Positions 58,536 to 64,000 of a stretch of 64,000 nt of DNA are shown in pieces. Numbering within the stretch: the first letter of the stretch is position 1; every line of letters begins with the position of its first letter. A model generated the notes under the pieces. It was given only the letters and a program-made list of their open reading frames with translations. It searched no databases and was not told where the DNA came from. The position numbers were made by a program, and so were the translations under genes. Origin of the DNA: DASUVM01 sp036378955 (GTDB taxonomy: Bacteria > Patescibacteriota > Saccharimonadia > Saccharimonadales > Saccharimonadaceae); the NCBI GenBank assembly GCA_036378955.1, contig DASUVM010000003.1, positions 124,001 to 188,000 of the forward strand, read 5' to 3'.

Positions 58536-59254
58536 ACTCAAAAGGCACGGTGAAAATTCTCAACCTCTACCCCGAGCAAATGAACATTTATGGCGATTGG
58601 GGCAATGTGCTAACGCTTGTGCGACGCTTGCAGTGGCACGGTTATACGCCAAAAATTATTCAATATGGGCCAGGTAAAAAGTTCTCAGCCGATGTTGACA
58701 TAGTGGTAGGCGGCGGCGGGCAAGATTCTGGCCAGCTGTTGGTTGAAAAAGACTTGCAAACAATTAGCACGCCGCTGCATGATTTAGCCGACAAGAACGT
58801 GCCGATGCTCATGGTTTGCGGCCTTTATCAGCTGTTTGGCAAGTTTTTTAAAACGAGTAACGACAAAACTATCAAAGGCATCGGCATTTTTAACATTGAA
58901 ACCTATGCTGGCAATAAGCGGCTGATTGGCAACGTTATTCTTGAAACGCCCTTCGGTGAAATCATTGGCTACGAAAACCACAGTGGCAAGACCATGCTCG
59001 ACTCAAACCAAGAAGCCTTCGGAACAGTCAAAAAAGGCAGCGGCAATAACAGCACCGACAAAACCGAAGGCGCGGTGTATAAAAATGTCTATGGCACCTA
59101 TTTGCACGGCTCTTTGCTGCCCAAAAACCCAATACTCGCCGATGCTTTGCTTGAAAAAGCCATCGTTAATCGATACGGCGAATTCGAACCAAACGTCATC
59201 GACGACACCTTCGCCGAAAAAGCCCGCATTGTCGCCAAAAGCCGCCCGCGATAG
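58532..59254 (+). CDS. gatD: Lipid II isoglutaminyl synthase, GatD glutaminase subunit
   Basis: 240 residues from ATG 58532. A CobB/CobQ-like class I glutamine amidotransferase: nucleophile C96 in 'MLMVCGLYQLFG', catalytic His in 'GTYLHGSLLPKNP', and the N-terminal 'LNLYPEQMNIYGDWGNVLTL' typical of GatD. It releases ammonia from glutamine and channels it to MurT. Coupled by a 4-nt overlap. Confidence 0.93.
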   Translation: MNSKGTVKILNLYPEQMNIYGDWGNVLTLVRRLQWHGYTPKIIQYGPGKKFSADVDIVVGGGGQDSGQLLVEKDLQTISTPLHDLADKNVPMLMVCGLYQLFGKFFKTSNDKTIKGIGIFNIETYAGNKRLIGNVILETPFGEIIGYENHSGKTMLDSNQEAFGTVKKGSGNNSTDKTEGAVYKNVYGTYLHGSLLPKNPILADALLEKAIVNRYGEFEPNVIDDTFAEKARIVAKSRPR

Positions 59255-59464
59255 GTGATCCTATCAGCGTAGAAGCTTCGTATTTTCATAACAAAATATT
59301 AAAAGATGATTCTGCTATAATCATTTAATTTAAGGTGTAATTTCGGCCAAAACCTATACACCAATTATTAAATCACTGATAAAAAGGGTTGAACAGATAT
59401 CCAGGCTGTCGTAGGATAGGCAAAGTTTCGTATATACGTACGGAACAATCAAGAGAAGAGGATC

Positions 59465-59959
59465 GTGGCTATGACCGTAACCTTCTCCGAGGCTTCACAC
59501 AGCATCGAGCTGGTCAACAAGAGCCTCGTCAGTGATCAGCTCTGGACTCGTCTCGTCAACCGTATCGTCAAAGACGAGAACGTGGACATGGCGCTCGCTG
59601 AGCGCATCATGGATCAGGCCCTCGCCTTCCTGCGACTTTGCTCAGCCGAGCCTGAAGGTTGCTACTCGCCGTCACCGCTCGTGGACATCGGCTGGCACAC
59701 CTTCATTCTGTACACCCGCGAGTACGCGGCATTCTGTCGAGGACTCGGTAGCCAGTTCATCCACCATGCACCGTCGGATGAGGACGGCGTCGATTACGGC
59801 ACCGGCAACATCACTCGCACCGTCGCGGCCCTCAAGCAGCACGGCATCGGCGTAGATGAACCACTGTGGGCCAACACTGGCCACAACTGTTCCAACTACT
59901 GCTCAGGCGACTCATGCTCTGGCGGTGGTGGCGACGGCGACAGCGGGTGTTCCCACTAA
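59465..59959 (+). CDS. Glycine-rich-domain-like protein with Cys/Gly-rich tail (cassette)
   Basis: 164 residues from GTG 59465 (ATG 59471 also possible; AGAGG upstream). 'VDIGWHTFILYTREYAAFC' is the core of the GRDP-like family, with the Trp-His pair, and 'FIHHAP' follows. The last 25 residues are Gly/Ser/Asp-rich with four cysteines and a terminal Cys-Ser-His, resembling metal-binding or modified-peptide tails in actinobacterial relatives. C/G-ending codons. The function is unknown. A terminator-like hairpin follows. Confidence 0.7.
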   Translation: MAMTVTFSEASHSIELVNKSLVSDQLWTRLVNRIVKDENVDMALAERIMDQALAFLRLCSAEPEGCYSPSPLVDIGWHTFILYTREYAAFCRGLGSQFIHHAPSDEDGVDYGTGNITRTVAALKQHGIGVDEPLWANTGHNCSNYCSGDSCSGGGGDGDSGCSH

Positions 59960-59973
59960 CCCATACTGTCGCG

Positions 59974-60013
59974 GCCCGCTCGGCCCATTCCTTTGGGGTG
60001 GTGTCGGGCGGGC
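59974..60013 (+). terminator. Hairpin after the glycine-rich-domain gene
   Basis: GCCCGCtCG / CGgGCGGGC stem with weaker inner pairing; weak T-run (ATTAGTATTTG). Confidence 0.6.
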
Positions 60014-60029
60014 ATTAGTATTTGTAGGC

Positions 60030-60035
60030 TATACT
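60030..60035 (+). promoter_or_regulatory. -10 box for leaderless methyltransferase mRNA
   Basis: TATACT, 6 nt before the ATG at 60042. Confidence 0.6.
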
Positions 60036-60041
60036 GGAATT

Positions 60042-60608
60042 ATGAATCAAGATATAGATAAACACTGGAGTAATTATTACAATCAAGGCAAAGACTTTGG
60101 CTCTATAACGTCGCAGGCTCTTACCAAGTTGCTCGACTTTGTCGATCAGAACCTCCCTAGGACATGTCTCGATATTGGTTGCGGCACCGGCCAGCTTACA
60201 CGTGAATTGCACCATAGGGGCTATGTGTGTGTTGGTATTGATGCCTCCGCCAGCGCTGCCAGGCTTGCTAAGTCACTTACAGTACAAGACGGACTGAATT
60301 ATATGCTCTTCAACATTGAAGATGAGGCTATAAAAAGCTTGCCCAAGCAACCCTATTCGCTTATTACCTGCAAGCTAGTCTATGCCTTCATAAAAGACAA
60401 GCCCAACTTCTTATCTAAGATTACCAACCTTCTTGCCGAACGAGGCACCTTTGTCATTATTACGCCGCTCACCATAGACGTTCCGCCGGAAAAGCGGGAC
60501 ATAGCAGTTGATTTTGATCAAACTATGGTCGAACTAAGGATGGCCTTTAAAACCGTACAGACCTATAAAAAACATGGCATAACATACTTCATCTGCAGCA
60601 AGCAATAG
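60042..60608 (+). CDS. Class I SAM-dependent methyltransferase
   Basis: 188 residues from ATG 60042; the frame reaches back into the previous gene (59856) but the leaderless -10 sets the start. Motif I is 'CLDIGCGTGQLTRELHHRG' and motif II-like 'GIDASASAARLAKSL'. 'KSLPKQPYSLITCKLVYAFI' and 'ITPLTIDVPP' form the later strands. It is of TehB/Methyltransf_25 type; the substrate is unknown. Confidence 0.85.
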   Translation: MNQDIDKHWSNYYNQGKDFGSITSQALTKLLDFVDQNLPRTCLDIGCGTGQLTRELHHRGYVCVGIDASASAARLAKSLTVQDGLNYMLFNIEDEAIKSLPKQPYSLITCKLVYAFIKDKPNFLSKITNLLAERGTFVIITPLTIDVPPEKRDIAVDFDQTMVELRMAFKTVQTYKKHGITYFICSKQ

Positions 60609-60696
60609 AAGACCTCAGCTGAAGCAATATGTCACCTTCTTGGAATATAACAACGCATCCCTAAGGGTTATTTGGACAATAATATTTCAGCGATAT

Positions 60697-60726
60697 TTGA
60701 CGAACCTCGCGTTCTAATGCTATCGT
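60697..60726 (+). promoter_or_regulatory. Promoter of the 60763 cassette
   Basis: TTGACG (60697-60702), 18 bp ending TGC, TATCGT (60721-60726). Confidence 0.5.
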
Positions 60727-60762
60727 GCCACTGGTTGGTAAGATCGCGAGAAAGCGACCAAA

Positions 60763-61191
60763 ATGCCAGAAATTGCCGTTACATTTGTTGGCGACACACA
60801 ATGCAACGAATATCACCGCCCGCTGGTTGAAGCAGGCATCGTGCATGTTGAAGAATTACACCCCAACAGCACATACAAAATGCTTGCCGGTTTCGAGCGC
60901 GTGACAAGGACCAGCAAGCTCGGCGGCGTCACCGGCATGGCGAGTCGGATGGTTCGATTCAGAGAGAACTGGAGAGCAGACACCTTTCGTGGCCACGGGG
61001 TCGCCCCCTGGAGTGGATCTTCAAACCTCTACGGTCAGCTCGATATCATTATGCTGATTGGCGGCACCCCAAGTTTGCGGCACAATCTGAGCCAATACAA
61101 GGGAGCGACGGGCACTATTTTTGAGGTTACCCGACAAGCAGGTGGCATTGTGATCGTTAGCGGCGTCTTACCCGATCACCCCCCGTTGTAA
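60763..61191 (+). CDS. Cassette protein of unknown function
   Basis: 142 residues. Alternating strands and helices ('IAVTFVGDTQCNEYH', 'DIIMLIGGTPSLRHNL', 'TGTIFEVTRQAGGIVIVSGVLP') suggest an alpha/beta fold with a glycine turn after the third strand. The middle is Arg-rich (about 45-75). The Shine-Dalgarno is weak (GAGAAAG). No family recognised. Confidence 0.6.
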   Translation: MPEIAVTFVGDTQCNEYHRPLVEAGIVHVEELHPNSTYKMLAGFERVTRTSKLGGVTGMASRMVRFRENWRADTFRGHGVAPWSGSSNLYGQLDIIMLIGGTPSLRHNLSQYKGATGTIFEVTRQAGGIVIVSGVLPDHPPL

Positions 61192-61196
61192 GGAGA

Positions 61197-61233
61197 AGTG
61201 AGTGGGGCCTTCAACGGGGCTCCACTTAACTAA
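61197..61233 (+). terminator. Hairpin between convergent genes
   Basis: AGTGGGGCC pairs with GGGGCTCCACT around a short loop; it overlaps the end of the peroxiredoxin gene. Confidence 0.5.
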
Positions 61234-61675
61234 CATTTTGTAGCTGTTTTAATGTTTCAACCACCTGCTCGCCGTGGCCAGCCGGCGTCACCCGGCCAAA
61301 TGTTTTCACAATTTCACCATGAGGGTTAATAATGAATGTTTTTCTTAAAATCCCTTCTTTGCCAAACATTTTTTTACCCCAAGCGTGGTAGGCCTCTATA
61401 ACCTCTCCGCTGGCATCGGTCAGCAATGTAAAATTAAGCTTATGGTTAGCGATGAACCTCTCGTGCGAGCTTGCACTGTCTTTTGAAATGCCGATAACCT
61501 CAGCGCCAAGCGCCGCAATGTCGTCGCGAGCATCACGAAAGCTGCATGCCTCAACCGTGCAGCCGGGCGTGTCGTCTTTTGGATAAAAATAAACAACCAG
61601 CCACTTACCTTGGTATTCTTTTAATGTTCGTAATTTGCCGTTTTGATCAGGTAGCGAAAAATTAGAAGCTTTCAT
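61226..61675 (-). CDS. bcp: Thioredoxin-dependent peroxiredoxin (BCP/PrxQ type)
   Basis: 149 residues. Peroxidatic C39 and resolving C44 lie in 'TPGCTVEACSFRD', the PrxQ spacing. 'GISKDSASSHERF' and 'RKTFIINPHGEI' complete the family pattern. It reduces peroxides with thioredoxin, protecting a cell without other visible detoxification genes here. TGG-TATACT lies 7 nt before the ATG (leaderless). Confidence 0.93.
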   Translation of the reverse strand: MKASNFSLPDQNGKLRTLKEYQGKWLVVYFYPKDDTPGCTVEACSFRDARDDIAALGAEVIGISKDSASSHERFIANHKLNFTLLTDASGEVIEAYHAWGKKMFGKEGILRKTFIINPHGEIVKTFGRVTPAGHGEQVVETLKQLQNVS

Positions 61676-61682
61676 ACTATCA

Positions 61683-61688
61683 AGTATA
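61683..61688 (-). promoter_or_regulatory. Extended -10 for leaderless peroxiredoxin mRNA
   Basis: Minus strand TGG-TATACT, 7 nt before the ATG at 61675. Confidence 0.6.
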
Positions 61689-61723
61689 CCAGCAGATGAG
61701 TTGTCAAGTAAGGTGTTATTCGA

Positions 61724-61867
61724 TATAATACCCCTGCAATGCCGGAACGAAGTTTCCGGCCATACAAATCAAAAAGCAAGCTTTTTGATTTGAGAAGAGG
61801 GAATGCGAAAAGCTGGAACTTTCGAATCATTGATTCGGAAGCTAAGGTTGGTAGCAACTTCTGACGA
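61724..61867 (+). ncRNA. Structured leader RNA upstream of tRNA-Pro
   Basis: TATAAT at 61724-61729 is followed by four hairpins. GCCGGAA/TTCCGGC spans 61741-61760. CAAATCAAAAAGC/GCTTTTTGATTTG spans 61765-61792 (13-bp arms). CTTTCGAAT/ATTCGGAAG is at about 61820-61841. GTTG/CAAC spans 61847-61858. The tRNA begins 8 nt later. No ORF. It could be a tRNA precursor leader, an independent small RNA or an element end. Confidence 0.4.
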
Positions 61868-61943
61868 CGGGGTGTGGCGCAGTTGGTAGCGCGCGCGGTT
61901 TGGGACCGTGAGGTCGAAGGTTCGAGTCCTTTCACCCCGACCA
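61868..61943 (+). tRNA. tRNA-Pro (TGG)
   Basis: Acceptor CGGGGTG/CACCCCG, D-arm GCGC/GCGC, anticodon stem CGCGG/CCGTG with loop TTTGGGA (anticodon TGG), T-loop TTCGAGT, discriminator A, encoded CCA. Confidence 0.95.
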
Positions 61944-62089
61944 TATGAAATTATTACGTTATAGTATGTGTTTGCATACTATTTTTTGGTGAGTATACTC
62001 TCTCGCAATTAGGCGGCCAGCTACTCTTGGGGTGTGCTGGTTATCATGATATCGGCTCAATAGACAATTCCTTCAACAACTATAAACTA
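61944..62089 (+). other. Intergenic spacer after tRNA-Pro
   Basis: I see no ORF, clear hairpin terminator or repeat here; only A/T-rich sequence before the next promoter. Confidence 0.4.
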
Positions 62090-62117
62090 TTGCTATTTAT
62101 TTAAAATGTGTTATAAT
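62090..62117 (+). promoter_or_regulatory. Promoter of the frameshifted membrane-protein gene
   Basis: TTGCTA (62090-62095), 16 bp ending TGT, TATAAT (62112-62117). Confidence 0.6.
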
Positions 62118-62185
62118 TATTAATGTCCTGAAATATTGTTCTCCGACTTTAGTAGTTTAACAACCCATCGAACTCGGGAGCTAAC

Positions 62186-62535
62186 ATGCTGCGAGTCATC
62201 AACAACATCACCGGTGCCATTTTGGGTGTCGCCCTGCTTTGTGGCTTCATCTGGTTTCGGGTGATGGATTTCGCGCCCACAAGCTGTTCTTCGGGTACAT
62301 CACCCGGAGCACCGCGACGAACTCACCGAGAGCGAACGACGCGCTGCTGATCTACCCGATCATCGGCATGTTCGTCGGCGTTGCGCTGGTGACCATCATC
62401 ATTTTCGTGTCCTCTCGGCGCAACAAGCGACACATCGGGACCAGCGCCGACACCACTGATCCGGTCTGGATCATGCTGGCCGTTTTGATTCTCTCGATCG
62501 CTGGCGGCGCCATCTACGGGCACCACTTCGGCTGA
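62186..62535 (+). pseudogene. Small membrane-protein gene with a -1 frame disruption
   Basis: ATG 62186 has GGGAG 6 nt upstream and reads 27 codons of a membrane helix ('MLRVINNITGAILGVALLCG...'), then an implausible Ser/Arg/Thr tail to a stop. The -1 frame, open from about 62239, continues sensibly ('HKLFFGYITR ...') with two more hydrophobic segments to 62535. Loss of one base around GCGCCCACAAG (about 62274-62284) explains it. The intact product would be about 115 residues with three membrane helices. A decayed cassette, a -1 recoding site or an assembly error are the options. Confidence 0.65.
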
Positions 62536-62556
62536 CAACTACTATAAGAAGGAGTC

Positions 62557-62583
62557 CCCGACCTGTTCCCTGAACGGGTCGGG
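62557..62583 (+). terminator. Hairpin after the frameshifted gene
   Basis: CCCGACC / GGTCGGG stem with a 13-nt loop, no T-run. Confidence 0.6.
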
Positions 62584-62764
62584 CAGATTCCCAAGTTTAT
62601 TCATTGAATAGATTTAGGAATTGGTCAAATTATTAATTACAAGACAACCACGACACAGGTTTTATTTGCTATTTAGCTTCATGATCGGGTGAGTTGGTTT
62701 TACTAAATAGTCAAGTTGTGTTATGAATATAAAGCTATAGCAGCGACAACGAGACGAGGCTCTC

Positions 62765-63046
62765 ATGGCCCAATTGCCAGTGATTATAGCCAAAGGCAAT
62801 GGCATAGAAACACTGAAGGCATACTTTGAAATGCACGGAAGTTCGCTCCCCCACAAGCTTCCACCGCTCACAGACAACTGGGAAGATGAGGCAAGCTACG
62901 ACGCACCGCATGGGGTGCTCACCGTCTGGAAAGATGGTGATTGGGAGGCGACGTTCAGCCTCAATTCCGTTGCGACAGTCATCAAGGGCATCCCCGGTAT
63001 TACAGTTGGCATCCCGATCGGCAAGACACCGTTGCGTCCGATATAG
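62765..63046 (+). CDS. Small cassette protein of unknown function
   Basis: 93 residues; GAGACGAGG precedes the ATG. 'LTDNWEDEASYDAPHGVLTVWKDGDWEATFSLN' reads as a small beta-sheet domain with Trp residues. The C-terminus ('GIPGITVGIPIGKTPL') is Gly/Pro/Ile-rich. No signal peptide. I recognise no family. A strong terminator follows. Confidence 0.6.
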   Translation: MAQLPVIIAKGNGIETLKAYFEMHGSSLPHKLPPLTDNWEDEASYDAPHGVLTVWKDGDWEATFSLNSVATVIKGIPGITVGIPIGKTPLRPI

Positions 63047-63053
63047 TAAGACA

Positions 63054-63119
63054 ACCCCGCTAGCCTCGTGAGCGACACTCCGCACAGAGTGCCTCCGGGT
63101 GCTAGGCGGGGTGTTTGCT
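63054..63119 (+). terminator. Terminator of the 62765 cassette
   Basis: AACCCCGC-TAGC / GCTAG-GCGGGGT outer stem with an internal stem-loop, then GTTTGCTTT. Confidence 0.8.
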
Positions 63120-63246
63120 TTCTTCAATACTTTATTGTTGATTATTTTATTGGTCATTACGATTTACTATCGTTCGCATGCTCAATGAGGGATTATGTCA
63201 TAATAAAAGCTGGTTCTGTTCTACCAAAAGAAGATGAGGAGAACTG

Positions 63247-64000
63247 ATGTCTCGGTTCCGATTGGCGCTTGCCGGTACGGGTGGCAAATATGGCCACGGC
63301 ATTCGTGCTCATGTTATTCCCGGGCGTCGGTTTGGGTTTGAGCTTGTGGCAGTTTTCGACCCCAGCGAAGAGAAGCTTGCAGAAGCCCGCGAACTTCTCG
63401 GCGATGAAGCCGGCTTCAAAGTATATGACTCATTCAAGGCAATGGTGACCGACCCTTCGATCGACGCGGTTGTCATCACTTCGCCCGACGAAAATCACCC
63501 CAAGCAGATGAAAACAGCTCTCGAGGCCGGTGTGCCAACACTTTGTGACAAGCCACTAGCCACTACAAACAAGGGCTTGCGAATTGTCAAGCGCGGGCTA
63601 GAGCTGGCGCTACGCCGAAACATCCCGTTTATGAGCTGCCACCCGCGCGAGGGCTCACTGCCTTACCGCTGGGTAGAGACGCATCTCGGCGATATGCAAC
63701 GGCGCTTCGGTGCATTGCAGCACGTCGAGCTAGATTTCTCCTATCACATACCAGAGGCCGCCTGGAAGCAAGCACGCAGCTTGCTGCTCGATCACTTTTT
63801 GCACGAGATCGACTTTGTGCTGCGGCTTTTGGGCAGCCAGCCATTCGAGGCATGGCGGCTAGCAGACGGCTTCGATCGCTACACTGTTGCAGGCAAGCTA
63901 CAGAAGGGGGTTACTTTTCTCTTCAACGGCTCGCGGCGGCTCGAGAACAGCACCTACCCTGAGACAATTATGCTTCGCTTTAACCGGGGCACTTGTCTTG
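63247..64000 (+). CDS. Gfo/Idh/MocA-family oxidoreductase (partial, runs off window)
   Basis: At least 251 codons from ATG 63247 (GAGGAGA Shine-Dalgarno), open to the window end. The N-terminal Rossmann loop 'LALAGTGGKYGHG' binds NAD(P). 'VVITSPDENHPKQMKTALEAGVPTLCDKPLATT' is the family's cofactor and Lys region, in two strands (CDKP replaces the common EKP). 'DHFLHEIDFVLRLLG' contains the catalytic His region. It oxidises or reduces a sugar or inositol derivative; the substrate is unknown. TGT-CATAAT (63199-63204) may be its -10. Confidence 0.85.
   Translation, partial: MSRFRLALAGTGGKYGHGIRAHVIPGRRFGFELVAVFDPSEEKLAEARELLGDEAGFKVYDSFKAMVTDPSIDAVVITSPDENHPKQMKTALEAGVPTLCDKPLATTNKGLRIVKRGLELALRRNIPFMSCHPREGSLPYRWVETHLGDMQRRFGALQHVELDFSYHIPEAAWKQARSLLLDHFLHEIDFVLRLLGSQPFEAWRLADGFDRYTVAGKLQKGVTFLFNGSRRLENSTYPETIMLRFNRGTCL

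Noticed and set aside
62239..62535. TTG-initiated 98-codon membrane protein as a complete gene
   Set aside because: A Shine-Dalgarno and ATG with a fitting first helix lie upstream in another frame, so a frame-disrupted longer gene explains the data better.

Overview
The window reads as a chromosomal segment of a reduced-genome bacterium of the Candidate Phyla Radiation, most likely a Saccharibacteria (TM7) relative. This is an inference from content. The window is rich in peptidoglycan genes (an XRE-HTH/MurA fusion, MurB, a MurT-GatD pair, an amidase) and surface genes (sortase, type IV pilin, lamin-tail protein). It has six scattered single tRNA genes and almost no biosynthetic operons. Many native genes have an extended -10 box (TGnTATAAT-like) only 6-9 nt before the start codon, which implies leaderless mRNAs.

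Layout. 1-10.1 kb: lamin-tail surface protein, HTH-methyltransferase, FusB-like zinc protein, DHA2 efflux pump, TrmB-type regulator divergent from an HD-domain protein, and an ABC ATPase/FtsX-like permease pair. 10.1-12.7 kb: a small secreted protein and a tandem pair of paralogues whose C-terminal halves resemble a compact serpin. 12.7-18.4 kb: NHEJ genes LigD and Ku, DUF2277, an M20 peptidase, and a Nudix gene with an overlapping partner. 18.4-25.5 kb: amidase, unknown cassette, nucleoside phosphorylase/GDPD operon, methyltransferase, DEDDh exonuclease-like gene, wHTH-Nudix-like gene, kinase-like fragment, tRNA-Lys. 25.7-27.5 kb: two secreted-protein genes behind near-identical leaders; the second is very G+C-rich and actinobacterial in style. 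27.5-31.6 kb: stand-alone RibA, SpoIIAA-like protein, possible terpenoid-synthase-like protein, DUF218 protein, a truncated trpF beside a duplicated tRNA-Arg 3' end, tRNA-Arg. 31.7-39.4 kb: flavin reductase, sigma-70 factor, MurB, unknown cassette, GlyA, HTH-MurA, sortase, tRNA-His. 39.5-44.7 kb: glucokinase, unknown, stomatin, VIT1/CCC1, lipoprotein, unknown. 44.7-50 kb: HAD phosphatase, pilin, DUF1801, antiporter, a Nudix gene broken by an in-frame stop, P-loop kinase-like gene, second Nudix, tRNA-Arg. 50-57 kb: amino-acid-binding protein, sensor kinase, coiled-coil cassette, tRNA-Gly, membrane-tethered Clp ATPase. 57-64 kb: MurT-GatD, glycine-rich-domain-like protein, methyltransferase, peroxiredoxin, structured leader and tRNA-Pro, a frameshifted membrane protein, an unknown, and a Gfo/Idh/MocA oxidoreductase cut by the window end.

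Two gene styles are interleaved. 'Native' genes start leaderless or sit in short overlapping operons, usually without obvious terminators. About 18 'cassette' genes are monocistronic. Most have a recognisable -35/-10 promoter, a long leader, a clear Shine-Dalgarno (often with a GTG or TTG start) and a hairpin terminator. Most cassette products are unknown or secreted, and several are visibly richer in C/G-ending codons. They look like separately acquired accessory genes. No CRISPR array, rRNA operon, transposase or integrase was seen.
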